Shown here: piece by piece, positions 1 through 10,695 of the stretch
Layout: every line of letters starts with the position of its first letter
Numbering within the stretch: the stretch's first letter is position 1
Position numbers and translations under genes: made by a program
The notes under the pieces: generated by a model
Database searches by the model: none
The model's input: only the letters and a program-made list of their open reading frames with translations
Told to the model about the DNA's origin: nothing
Assembly (NCBI GenBank): GCA_963966105.1
Contig: OZ014530.1
Span: 248,113,138 to 248,177,137 of the forward strand
Reading direction: 5' to 3'
Origin: Volucella zonaria
Lineage: Eukaryota > Arthropoda > Insecta > Diptera > Syrphidae
DNA length: 64,000 bases

Positions 1-1143
1 AGATATTTCTGACCATAATGGCAGACAGTAGGGAGTCGGTGACATTTCTTTTGTTGCTATCAGACTTGAAACCATTCAAGACGTCGATTCCAAAAGCACG
101 CATTTTCAACAAAAGAGCCTGATGCCAAACTCTGTTAAATGCCTTAGAAATATTAAGTGCAACTATCTTGCTTTCGCCAGACTGATGTACGCTTTGGTTC
201 CATTTTTCGGTGAGTCATGCCATCAAATAACCAGTGGACCTGTTGCTACGAAAGCCGTAGCCGGTCATTGAGAAGTTTTCGTGTCTCGAGATATTACATG
301 AGCTGTGGTTTGCTTATCAATATTTCCATGACCATTGGAAAGAAGTAACGTAAGTGCAATAGGTTTGTAAGAGGAGACGGAAGAAGATTCACCTCTTTTA
401 TGGACGGGGTGGACAAATGATGTTTTCCATCTGTTTGGAAAGAGTCCTAAAGAGTAGCACCGGTGAAAAAGCTGCGCTTTGCCACAGCGAATATGAGAAT
501 GTTAGGATTTTTAAGTATTCTTGCTACTACACGAGTGCGAAAGTGGATTTGACCCACTGAAGATTCGACGCAATCAAGTGCAGGCGGAGACATAGCACAA
601 TCTAGAAGTGCTGAGCTGGATGCAGAATGTGGAGATTAGCAAGGACTTGACATATGGAATGTCATTGTAAATGAGCGTTGGAATAGAGGATCAGGCTACC
701 TTCGGGACATTGTGGTATTTTTTGGTTAAATTTTTGGTCGTACTAGCATTTCACACGTTTAATTAAGACGTTGCAGTCACTCTTGGCTCGCATGAGTCGT
801 ATCACGTTTTTTCTTTCGAGTTGATAGTCTTCATCCAATGAAGGATAAAGAGAATAATTTTTTGTGATTATATTAGCAGCGGCATCCTCGTCGATATCGA
901 GAAAACATGCTCCGATTTACTTTCTCATATTCTCATATCGTTCTTTTGGGAATTTTTTCGAGGTCCGACGATCCTCGAGCAAGGAGCACATCAACGATAC
1001 ACTTTTCAGGGTGAGAAGTTAAAAACAGATCCAGGGTATTAGCGGTATGGCTACTAATGTCGCTCATTCACGATCTGGGTTAAGTTGTTTTTTATGGCAA
1101 AGGGCTCAATATCTTTGGGTATTGCTGTCAGCACCTGTGTTAT
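1..1143 (-). mobile_element. CR1/jockey-like non-LTR retrotransposon copy A (5' part, runs off window start)
   Basis: Read on the minus strand, this is a decayed copy of the family also seen at 38485-41330. Bases 100-300 match 39490-39690 closely (for example gccaaactctgtt and caagtgcaactatcttg-type words). Bases 1020-1140 match 40675-40800, which encode the endonuclease region. The part present covers most of the apurinic-like endonuclease region and the start of the reverse transcriptase. The RT catalytic part and 3' end lie beyond base 1 or are lost. Frames are broken throughout, with no open frame over 70 codons, so it is dead. No RNase H is expected, because the sister copies end in an LWNALP-type tail without one. 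Confidence 0.8.
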
Positions 1144-4100
1144 TCACCTTTATATGCCCAAAATCACTTGCTGCTTCGAATCAACCACGTTGGACTTGAT
1201 AAATGGAACTCTTTCAATATTCTCCAAATATTTCGGAGAGAATAGCTTCCAGTGTTGATGAAAGGATGATCTTCCTCGACGAGCAAGAAACATTGGCAAC
1301 GATATGAATGAAGCAGTCTGTACCAATAATATGGAGAATGATGTGCAGTGTAGTAGCACTAAAGCCAGAAGTGACCAGCTTCAAAAACGCTGGACAGGAT
1401 AGGACTTCATAATTTGGTTGGTAGAAAGGACGCCCATTGGATGAAACCTTTACAACTCTCGCCCCTCATTAACAACAGGATGTAGATAAATGATTAAAAT
1501 GCCAGATTTAGTAGCCCTGTTGAGTTCTTATGCCTAGAATGATTTCGGAGAATGCTCATCGTCGAGGTCGAGGATATAGCAAGAAATCATTCAAAGTCTT
1601 CTCCTTCTGCGCGTTCCTTCTGGTGTAGACTTAAAGATTATTTGGACCGGAGATCTATATGTTTTGGATTTGCAATTTTTGCAGTAGTTTGCCGTACTGT
1701 TGCAAATATAGTTTATCTTAAAAGAAGTATTGTAATTGAATCCCTATAATTAATTTACTTGATCGGCAAGCATCTGCCATTGAAGAATATTTTAGGCGAA
1801 TTGGCTAAGCAGGATGTTTTCCATTTCGGTAATCGATGATTCTCTACTCTCTCAACTCCCTTGAGTTACAACTTTTTTAATGACTTTGACCTTTCATCCG
1901 ATATCCTTGTTCACAATTTCTTTATACTGAAATTTGGTTAAAGTTTTGGGTGATATGGGTCTCCTGATGAACTTTTGCCACTAATAAAGCGGGAAAATAC
2001 TGGCTAAGATATCTACTTTCATTTGCCGCCGACTCTTTTCTTAAGTGTTTGTAACGGCCCGCTTTAGATGACATCACGCAGTTTCTATTCTGATGGAGTG
2101 TTGAAAAACAATTTTGTAGACCAGCGGTCTGTGAACTTGGAAAGATCCCGCTGCATTTTAAGTACGTTGATTGGGAATCTTTCAACAATATTTAGCTGAT
2201 GACTGCTTAATTTTATGGAGAGGATGTCCATCATGGCGCTGAAAGCGCATTTTATAATATAGATAGCAAGGTTGGATCTAACATATCTATAAAATTTTTC
2301 ATAAAGACATGCAACATTTTGTTGAGAGCGTGATCGAGAGCTGATCAATTAAAATCCTTTCTTAAAAGGCTTGTCGGCTTTGGGCATAAGCGCCAGGAGG
2401 CAGCCAGTCTTTAAGAATAGATGGCAGGTTCCGGCATATAATTCCAAAAAGCAGCTGGAGCTGAGCAGGAAATATCATCTGATTATATCATCACCATTTA
2501 AATGAGTCGAAGCAGCTAACTTACGATACTCATGATGATGTAAAGAGCGAACAGCGAATAGTATAATTGGTTCCTGGACCAAGAATACAGTCAAAGGAAA
2601 GAGTTTCTAACCCTAGGGTAATCGAATGATATGTGTGTTTGGGAAGTGAAATTCCTCGTTTTCAAAGTAGCGTCTTATTTGCTCGCAGGTGAACCTGATA
2701 TAACTTATGATATTTTAAAGCGTAGTAAGGCAGCGACACAACTAAAGTTGCATTTTATTTCGTTTACCGGTTTAATCCAATGCAACAACCATTTATTTTA
2801 CTCTTGTGCACATAGACTACCCCACTGTGCAAAATGTTAAGCATACAGCCGTCCAGTTGCTGACAAAAGTCGACAACAATGCTCTGCACACTTATCAAAG
2901 AAAAAGGCGAAGAATGAGCGTGGGCTTACCTCGTTGTGGCGTTCATAATGCAATTTTGCAGCCTCCCCGAGTGACAGGTAGAGATTAAAAAGTATCGATG
3001 AGAGTGCGTATATCTCTTGCAACAAAAAAAAAAAAAACTCAACTTTTAAGGTGAGGCACGCATTAGGTTATCACCAATTACTTCGAGCAAAGAAAAGAGC
3101 TCCCCCCCTGCGCATTATCATGATGACTTTCCCTTTTTGTTGAAGGCACTGTGAATAGGGGAAAACCCCAGAGGACAGGCCCACCATGCTGGAAGTCGCG
3201 TGCCCTTTTTCTTTGAATCCATTCGAATATACGAGTACCCCCCTTCGTTAGGTAGTCCTACATGCGAGCAGTGCTATTCATTAGGATGCCATTATGTCAG
3301 TCATGTACCAACATAAGGATAGACATCTACAACGCGATTTGACACTCTTTTTTTGGTATTCAGACTGCAGAATGCACTCTATGACCGCCCAGAGGGAGGC
3401 ATAGTTAGTGGAACTTCTATTCTCCAGACAGTCGACTGATGAAACGCAGAAACTGTACCCAGTTCGGGACAGGCATTCAGATTCACTGGAATGAGGTAAG
3501 TTCTTGTGGTGTATGCGTATCTTAAAAGGGTCTTATGGCATAGAACGATGATGAATTGAATGGCAGGCCAACAAAGAAACATTCAACATACATTACACAA
3601 ATGGAGAGATAGTGCAGTTGAAAACATGGCAACACATAATTATGATGTTTTTTATGAGATTAATGAGTTTTTATGAGTGCGATTTACGGATATGTACATG
3701 CCAACATTGAGGGCGGGGTATGCTTTGGGGGCATGCAATCTTGCATCTGTTCTGCTGGGTTGAAGGAAATATTTGAAGATGCATATTTTTCGTTTTAGTT
3801 ATTTTTGCAAGAAATCATCTGAAACCAAGGAGACGAGGATCTGACTGCAGGGACATTTAGGGTTGTAAATATTTATTATGATTCAGTTCATGGCCGTTTG
3901 GAATGGAGATCTTCAAAAGATCCGCGGAATAGAATTGATGTTTAGCAAATGTTTCGATGTATCGCAAGGAAAACTCTATTTTGCTTTGTTAGGAGCATGT
4001 AGCAATGCAACACATACAATGAATTGGGCTCACTGGAGCTCAGGAGTAATTCCCGATTCAATGACAAATCACTCATGTGCTTAGTTAAGCCGATTGACAG

Positions 4101-4595
4101 AACACATCTGACCGAATGCGCCAATATGACGTTTGGTGATCTGTCAAACGGATGATACGACATCACCGTTCTGGGTTGGTGCAAGTTGGAATTGCCTTAA
4201 CTGCACGAAACTAACAACTGCGTGAGGTGAAGCTAAAGAGTAATGAGGCGTTTCTCTGAAAAGACATGACCACAAGTTGCAACATATACTTGTACTCTTA
4301 TGTACATAGATTCATTACAGAAATGCGGAAGACTCCGGTCTTAGGATCTTGTGATCGCCACTAGGGAGTTAATGCGGTATTTGATGATGACTGAGGAAAG
4401 TATGTACTGATGACCATTTAAGAAACATTGACAGGCTCTAAGATCGCACAGGTAGTGCACCTCGATGGTTAGGGTGGACACTGACTGAATGCGTAACGCA
4501 GATTTATAACGTAAATTTTGCGGTGCATGGCGGATGCGATCATTCATGCGATCTATGGTGGAGTTCGTTTGGTGGCATAAAGCAACGCAGAGGTC
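1144..4595. other. stretch without an assignable gene
   Basis: I see only short, unconvincing open frames on both strands and no recognisable domain. Between about 1920 and 2350 two overlapping minus-strand frames (88 and 87 codons) have amino-acid-like composition but no family I recognise. The minus strand at 2380-2480 could be a remnant of a retroelement polymerase, but I cannot support it. A 13-base A run lies near 3006-3018. One TACGAGTA octamer lies at 3230. Confidence 0.5.
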
Positions 4596-5330
4596 AACAC
4601 AGGCTAAACTCAACAGAATACAGAGACTAGCCTATATCTGTACAACTGGTGCAAAAAAAACCACCTGCGCTTGAAGTTATCCTAAACATACCACCACTTC
4701 ATCAAGAACTCATGAAAGAAGTAATGGTAAATGCCTTCACAGAAGATGAATCAAATTTCTAACTAGTTCATGCTGCAATCCTTCATGAATTAAGGAAAAA
4801 CAACCCAACATTTTCTAAGGACTCACATGTGTACCATAGACGGATCCAAACCAAATGAAGGAGTTGGAGTCGCCGGAGTATACGGTCTTCGCACTGAAAC
4901 ATCCCTACATGCCAGTATCGATACAAGCAGCTCCGTATTTCAGGCTGAAATCAATGCAATAGAGCTTTACATTCGAGAGAATCTAAACAGATATGCAACA
5001 AACAAAAACATTTACATTCTCCTCAATAGCAGGGCAGTACTACTTGCAATTAACGCCTTAACTACAGTTAAGTAGAAGTCAGATTCGACTGATGACAGAT
5101 TTTCTCACAGGGCACTGCCGTATGAAAAATCACTTATGGGCGTAGCACAAGACAATACATGCAGATTGTGCAACGAGGACCTGGAAATAGCAGAACACAT
5201 ACTATGTGACTGCAATGGTTTAATCAAAACACGCCAACGTTACCTAGATTAAGTCTATCTCGAAGCGGCGGAAAAGTAATCTCCTTGACCGCCAGAATGT
5301 GCTGCGACTGCAAAAAAGACTATGGTACCT
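4596..5330 (+). mobile_element. RNase H-bearing non-LTR retrotransposon, 3' coding fragment
   Basis: The plus strand encodes, in order, the end of an RT thumb (KLNRIQRLA near 4605, then ALEVILNIPPLHQELM near 4670-4715), an RNase H domain starting TIDGSK near 4833 with SVFQAEINAIE near 4935-4965, and a C-terminal zinc finger (LTGHCRM near 5105, CRLCNEDLEIAEHILCDC near 5160-5215). The order thumb, RNase H, CCHC finger is that of the I/LOA group. The frame changes several times and the middle of RNase H is lost (the frame closes at 5075). It abuts the mariner that follows. It is distinct in sequence from the LOA-like copies further right, so probably a separate family. Confidence 0.75.
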
Positions 5331-5437
5331 TGAAGTCCGTTCATATTTAGGCAGACATGCCAAATTTCATTGCGATACTGTCTTTAGTTTTGTTTTGACA
5401 GCTGATTGTTGTTGACGTGTTTGGCATTATATTGAGT

Positions 5438-5971
5438 ATGGACAAAAACGATTTTCGCTCTCTCATAAAACATAATTTTTTGAGAGGCAAAACGGAGAAG
5501 GAAACAAAAGAAAAATTGGATAAACATTATGGGGCTAATGCTCCGTCAGATTACACCGTCAAATATTGGTTTCGAGAGTTTCGTGGTGGCCGCAACTCCA
5601 CTACCGATCAAGTCCGCAGCGGCAGGCCCTGCGATGCGGTTACAGAGGACAATGTCAAAAAAATACATGAAATGGTGTTGGCTGACCGGAAAGTAAAGGT
5701 GCGGCAGCTAGCAGATACCACAAAGATTAGTACTGAGCGCACACGCCATATTTTGGGCAATATTCTGCATATGAAGAAGCTATCCTGCCGCTGGGTGCCG
5801 CGTATGCTCACTCCAGACCAAAAACAAGAGCATCGCAACCACGCTAAAAACAATGACTTACGGCTCCAATTGCTGCCGCATCCACCGTATTCGCCCGATT
5901 TGGCTCCCTCGGACTATTATCTCTTCCCAAACCCCAAAATATGGCTCATCAATAAAAAATTCAGCTCACGC
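5438..5971 (+). pseudogene. mariner (irritans-like) transposase, N-terminal part, internally deleted and interrupted
   Basis: The start MDKNDFRSLIKH at 5438 is the typical mariner N-terminus; an upstream in-frame ATG at 5417 is less likely. The helix-turn-helix region runs to about residue 125, ending at WVPRMLTPDQKQ. The frame then jumps from HAKNND straight to LLPHPPYSPDLAPSD at about 5860-5910. About 130 residues of the catalytic core, including the first two aspartates of DD34D, are therefore missing. The reading frame continues to NKKFSS and is cut at 5971 by a 2.06-kb insertion; the C-terminus resumes at 8034. It cannot encode an active transposase. Confidence 0.88.
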
Positions 5972-6499
5972 TGTTGCGGTAAAATTTACCACAACAAGTT
6001 GGACTCTTTTTCCTTCGCTTCACTCCTTCGAACCTTTCCCATTGTAACAGTTGTTCGTCCAGAATTCTGAGAGAGTGATGGGCGGCTTGAGCGCATAAGC
6101 CATCGGTGCACTTTCTCAGCATCTTAGAAGGACAACATAAATAGGTACGACGGACGGTCAAAAAAAAAAAAAAACAAAAAAATATAAAACCCCGCAGAGC
6201 AGGCGGACGCTATAGGTTTTGGTTATTGTGCAAGGGTCCAACACGAAATAACTGATCCTTGTCCCAAATGTTGTTTTGTCTCCCCTAATGGGTAGTCTCC
6301 AGCCATAAGTAGAGCTAAGGCATCCGGTCCATCCTTCCAGCTCCTAACCCCTTCACCTTTTGACCCGCATTGTCTGTTATGTCCGTTGTCGCTTTGGAGG
6401 AACGTATTTGCGAAAGGTACCTGTCGATTTTTCAAATCCCGGACTTCTGCTTTTACGCTCCTCGGAAGTGACAAGCAGTAGGTCCACCCGGGAAAGACA

Positions 6500-6660
6500 G
6501 ATCCAGGCGGACGGCCTGGAACACTCTGAACATATGGCGGACGGCCATATTATTTGGACTACACACCTAGAGCCAGATGGGCTGTCTGGAACCCTCTGTG
6601 GAAATGAACTACAACCCGCACACGTTGCCTAGAGCCAGATGGGCGGTCTGGAACTCTCTG
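6500..6660 (+). repeat. three imperfect tandem units of about 62-66 bases
   Basis: Units with the core cctagagccagatggg..gtctggaac.ctctg occur at 6566-6598 and 6628-6660 (spacing 62). A shorter, more diverged unit sharing ggac ggcctggaacactctg lies at about 6500-6528. They lie upstream of the TATA box in the LTR-like insertion, where U3 enhancer-type repeats would be expected. Confidence 0.6.
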
Positions 6661-7022
6661 CAACACACACCACACAACACATCCTTTTCTCAACCCCTCC
6701 CAAATTCTGCACGGAAGCCCACCGGGTCCACCTTTCATAAGGGAATTTAATTTGAGAAACGTTTCCTTCTTCCTCCGTCACTTTTCAAAAGTTTAATCTA
6801 AGATCCCTAGATCCTGACTTAGTTGCCCTTTCGTAATCGCAAATGAATAGAAAAGGAACTTTCTTTGTCACTTCGACGTACTTCAGGGATCAAATTCGGG
6901 GAAAGAAGGGGTTATTTGAACCCAAGACAACTCTGGGGAAATGTTCACTCAGGCCAAAGGAAATTCCCAGAATTCGGAAATTTACCCGAGGATTTGGGTC
7001 ATCAAAGTGGCACACTTGAGTG

Positions 7023-7030
7023 TATAAAAG
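7023..7030 (+). promoter_or_regulatory. TATA box in the LTR-like insertion
   Basis: TATAAAAG stands about 1,050 bases into the insertion. It is followed 600 bases later by a polyadenylation signal, the spacing expected of the transcribed R region of a long LTR. Evidence is motif only. Confidence 0.4.
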
Positions 7031-7639
7031 AGCGGTCTAGCGGTGCTCCAAGCCATGGTTACACGCTCCAGCTAGGTAGCGGAGCGGTGTACACATATAC
7101 CAGACATTGGGCCCGCTGACCGAGTAGATGTAATGTCTGAGTGGACATAAGTCGAATCAGGGCAGACACTTTTGGTTGACCGCAACGCAGTATAGAGGTT
7201 TTGAAAAGGAAAAAAAAGAGAGATCTAGGTCCAAGTGACAAAGAAAGGAAGTAGAGAAAGGAAAATTTAAACAGCAAAACAAAAGAAAAAAAACATTTAA
7301 GTACAAGGTCAAAGGAAAAAAGGACAGGATCAGGGTAGTGCAAGGTCAGGGAAGACGAGGAAAGAAGGATACCACGCAAAGCTAAGTATTGTGTAGTAAG
7401 AGTGTATTGTGAGATCCCGGTAGGCTTTCGCCAACGTGAAAAAAAAATTACTACTCCATACAAAGAAAGGCCCGTTTGCCCTTCACGCGACCCGGTAGAA
7501 AAAAAATTATTTTCTATCGCTCGAGAAGGCAGACGATAGCGGCCCACTCTTAAGCGGTTTCTACTACGGTAGTTTTAACTGTCTGGTTCTGTAAACCGTT
7601 TCTACCGCTTACTGCCTTTGTTCAAAAAAAAGTCCGATC

Positions 7640-7645
7640 AATAAA
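7640..7645 (+). terminator. polyadenylation signal AATAAA in the LTR-like insertion
   Basis: AATAAA is followed by a T/G-rich stretch (ttttgttgtgttttt near 7673-7687), the usual arrangement for 3' end formation. Confidence 0.4.
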
Positions 7646-8033
7646 GTACCTCTTTATAACGTGACTTTCGGCTTTTGTTGTGTTTTTCCATCGGTTTGAG
7701 GTTTCGCAATTCCTTACTAAAAAGATTGCGTGGCGCCTACGGACACATTTGTGTATTTTTATTTTTTTGAGATCTGCGACTTTCGTATATTTTTATTTTC
7801 GGTTTTTTTAACCATAAACCCACCCCCAGCTGAGCAGCCGAAAGTGGCAGCACTCAACCTGCTGCCTGTTGCAAATTTCCCCTTTTTGGGTTTTGTTCGT
7901 TGTTGGCGTTGCAGTCCGCCATTACCGAAATAACCACCACCTGTGTGGTTCGCGATCGCTTTGCTGTTTTTTTATTTTTGAAGTTTGATTCCTGCCGGCA
8001 GACCGAAACAACCGCGGAAAAAAAATTGCAAAA

Positions 8034-8160
8034 ACGCGAGGAAATCATCGACGCTACGGAGGAGTATCTTGCAGACTTTCCGGAAAATTACTCTTCGGAC
8101 GGGATCAAGAAGTTGGAAAATCGCTTGAATAAGTGTATCAAACTAGAAGGGGACTAAGTA
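8034..8160 (+). pseudogene. mariner (irritans-like) transposase, C-terminal part
   Basis: The frame reads EEIIDATEEYLADFPENY, SDGIKKLENRLNKC, IKLEGD and ends at 8155-8157, which is the standard mariner C-terminus. It resumes exactly where the N-terminal part at 5438-5971 breaks off, after the ACGC duplication. The final tyrosine-valine of the usual GDYV ending is replaced by a stop. AT-rich 3' flank follows to about 8220; I could not find convincing terminal inverted repeats for this copy. Confidence 0.85.
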
Positions 8161-8221
8161 CATTGAATAATATAAAAAAACAGTTAAAAAAAAATTTTTT
8201 TTAAATCCCAAGGAGGTTACT

Positions 8222-8392
8222 TTTCACTGTAAGTAGCCGCCAGCTCACCTAAAGATTTAGCCGACTTTCTCACAAATTGGCGCATCATAGATGAGGTTTA
8301 AATGGAGGACATCACAATAGGTCCATCTGTAGCTGCACTGTTCTGGGATTTATTATACCGCCTCCCACAACAATCTAATCTAATCTAATAGT
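8222..8392 (+). mobile_element. non-LTR retrotransposon 3' end with CTAAT-type tail
   Basis: The frame KDLADFLTNWRIIDEV followed by a stop resembles the last residues of LOA/I-type ORF2 (compare LLRFVRSSNWFHQ at 22755-22795). After it the text gaggacatcacaataggtcc parallels the 3' UTR word gtggcatcacaataggcc at 22811. The fragment ends in three units of CTAAT/TAATC (8374-8390). Confidence 0.6.
8374..8390 (+). repeat. short (AATCT)n 3' tail
   Basis: Three consecutive copies of aatct end the non-LTR fragment, a family-specific microsatellite tail. Confidence 0.7.
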
Positions 8393-8556
8393 GGAGTCGC
8401 CATTCAGGATGACACGTTCCTTATGTGGGCTGATTCAACGTACTCGTATTTAGAGGTGAGAAGGAATGTCTTCTCAACAATTCGGGCCGACAAACCAATT
8501 ACCTTGGACACATATTGCAATATACATACTTAGTCAGTCAAGATAAAATGAGACTT

Positions 8557-8900
8557 TCTTACTTACTTACTAAGGTGACGCTACAGTTTGAAATGAACCA
8601 AGGCCGCAACTAACGAGCCTCTCCAGTTAGCCCGGTCCTTAGCTAACTGGCTCTACTTGCACACTGCAAGTCGGCTGAGGTTCCCTCCTACTTGTACGAG
8701 CGACTTTGGGTGAGGTCTCTCTCCACTGCGTTGTTCCACCCTGTTAGTTTCGAAGATTCTGCCGGCCGGAGCATTGTCGATAGTGAGTGTCCCTTTGTAA
8801 CTGAACCCATTTTTGTAGCTTTCGTTTCAATACTAACGAACAAACTGGTGACAGCCCGCTGAGTTCTCCCAATTATGTCGACAACATCGTCGTACGCTAG
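8557..8900 (-). mobile_element. RTE-like non-LTR fragment, 3' portion, interrupted by rosa
   Basis: On the minus strand the frame gives DDVVDIIGRTQRAV and SIETKATKMG near 8780-8890, the conserved YADD region of RTE reverse transcriptases, followed after a deletion by the 3' end. The element finishes in three CTTA units (8557-8572), TAAG on the coding strand, which fits an RTE tail. Its upstream part continues at 10126-10346 beyond a rosa transposon. Confidence 0.75.
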
Positions 8901-8902
8901 TA

Positions 8903-10123
8903 AAGGGTCTTTCATTAAGCGCTTCCTATCTTCAAATTTAAATAAAACAAAATAATGGATGCCATTATGTATGAAATGTAACATCGTTCAAATGTCTGCC
9001 GCGGCTTTTCTGGGTGAAGCGCATCCGAAATGTTCAATTTTCCATGACTCTGACGCATAAATCAGGCTGAATTTGACCGATGGCATGGGTTATGTTGGCA
9101 TTGAGGGCCACTGCGGTTTGTGACTTATTCGCATAGACCTGCGACTTTACAACACCCCACAAGAAAAAGTCTAACGGGGTCAAATCGCACGATCTTGGTG
9201 GCTGGTTCACATCACCTCCACGTGAGATGACCATGCCCTCGGATCGCTCGTGCAGAATTTCCAATGTGGCGTGAGCTGTATGGCACGTAGCGCCATCCTG
9301 TTGAAACCACATGTCGTTGGTTTCCATATCATCCAATTTGGTAATCATCGACCTATACCGCTCGCCGTTGACGGTAATGGCCTGACCAACGTCGTTTTCA
9401 AAGAAATATGGATCGTTGACGCCGCCAGCCTAAAATCCACACCAAACACTGATTTTTCGGGATGCATTGAACGCTCTTGGACCTCATGTGGATTGGTATT
9501 GTCCCAAATTCGACAATTTTGTTTGTTGACGCACCCATTCATTCAGATATGGGCCTCATCGCTGAAGATGATCTTTCGATGAAAATTAGGGTCAATTTCC
9601 AATTGCTCCAGAGCCCATTTAGCGAACACACGTCGTAGTCTATGGTCGTTTACCTCCAGCTCCTGGGTCAGTTGAATTTTGTACGGATGCAGGCCCAAGT
9701 CACGACGCAAAATTCGCCAAGTTGTGGTCTGCGAGTACTTGTGGCCGACGCGAAATTGACTGCCTCAGATTCTTCTGCATATTATCATGGACAGCGGTGA
9801 TGTTTGCGGCAGATCATGCGTTTCGTCAACGCACAGGTGTTGGTTTATCGTTTACTGAACCAGTGGACATAAATTTATCAACCACAAAGCGAATAGTCCT
9901 CTCCGTAGGACGATTATGGCGACCGTAAATTGGACGAAGCGCGAGGAACGTTGCCCGAACAGAACACAATTTTCTAATTTGCACGTGTTGTTGAACGCTA
10001 TGTCCGTCCATGGTGATTTGGCAAAACAGACTGAATAAATGACAGCCAATTTGACAGATGTAGCTTCAACAACATGGCCGCTATCAACTATCAAACTTCG
10101 GAAGCCTCTATTGGAAGACCCTG
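8903..10123 (-). mobile_element. rosa-like DD41D Tc1/mariner transposon, copy R1
   Basis: This is a complete but dead element of 1,221 bases. The left end aagggtctttcattaagcg and the reverse complement of the right end cagggtcttccaatagagg form terminal inverted repeats, flanked by TA at 8901-8902 and 10124-10125. The minus strand encodes the transposase in several frames: SDEAHI near 9555, WFQQDGATCHTAHATLEIL near 9265-9315 and SCDLTPLDFFLWG near 9150-9190. Counting residues between the second and third catalytic aspartates gives 41, the rosa signature, not the mariner 34. A TGA replaces the tryptophan after SDEAHI (near 9545), and more frameshifts follow. Conserved C-terminal VMEN and RGRHLND-type residues are present near 8960-9050. 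Confidence 0.9.
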
Positions 10124-10125
10124 TA

Positions 10126-10346
10126 TTTAAGTCACCGGGCATTGATTCGTCCCATAAATGACAGATGATTTGGTACATGCATCCAACTAAAGCATCCCTC
10201 AGTGATTGTAAAGCTCTGGCGGCGAGACATCTGAGTCTGTGGCTTTGATGTTCTTCAGCTTTTTTGTACGCCAAATGGGTACTGCAGGCGGACATCATTG
10301 GTAGTGGATTCTCCCTGGAGCTGCTGTAAGTGCCACTTAAATACAT
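10126..10346 (-). mobile_element. RTE-like non-LTR fragment, upstream portion
   Basis: On the minus strand DALVGCMYQIICHLWDESM near 10140-10205 matches the MHQLICKIWxEESMPDEWN region of RTE reverse transcriptase, which is also readable at 33085-33160 in another copy. Coding continues from here, with a deletion, into the YADD region at 8557-8900 once the rosa element is set aside. Confidence 0.7.
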
Positions 10347-10695
10347 CTACGCCTTCTGCTGATTAATGAGTAGGTGTGGCTAGCAATTGTGTTAAGCCTT
10401 GACTTCCGTTGATACTATTACACCTCTCTTGCTGCTCTGTTGTAGGATTGTATTGTTTTTCTGTGATTGACTTTTGCAGTGACTGTAACGATGTAACGAT
10501 ACTACATCCACTGGTTTTTAAGATCCGTGAAAGGTGCCTGTAGTGTGGAGAGTTTTTGAGCTAAGTGATTCTGCGTTTTTCAGGCAGGGTATCGGTTTTA
10601 TTTTGTGAACAGTTAAGCTCTGAATTTAGGTGCTCCGAGACACTGGTCGGAATTGGCATGTGCATCTCCGAATATTCATACATTCACAAAGATAA

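Larger units (their letters stand above)
5972..8033. mobile_element. unidentified 2.06-kb insertion with 4-bp ACGC duplication, LTR-like
   Basis: This segment interrupts the mariner transposase. ACGC occurs at 5968-5971 and again at 8034-8037. Removing the segment and one ACGC gives an uninterrupted KFSSREEII reading, so the boundaries are well supported. It begins TG, has a TATAAAAG box at 7023, an AATAAA at 7640 and no convincing protein. That resembles a long solo LTR (U3-R-U5) of a Ty3/gypsy- or BEL-type element. Against this, the right end reads GCAAAA instead of ending in CA. TGGCGCC at 7731 looks like a primer-binding site but lies inside the duplication-bounded segment. I do not recognise the family. 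Confidence 0.5.

Noticed and set aside
1150..4613. Numerous 60-90 codon frames as small host genes
   Set aside because: They overlap on both strands, lack motifs, and fit chance frames in AT-rich DNA.
6361..6632. 90-codon frame over the 62-base repeats as a repeat protein
   Set aside because: The repeat unit length (62) is not a multiple of three, so the reading is not repeated; better seen as U3-type repeats.
7059..7547. 162-codon minus-strand frame inside the LTR-like insertion
   Set aside because: Composition is low-complexity (long F/L/S runs from a purine-rich tract on the other strand); no domain.
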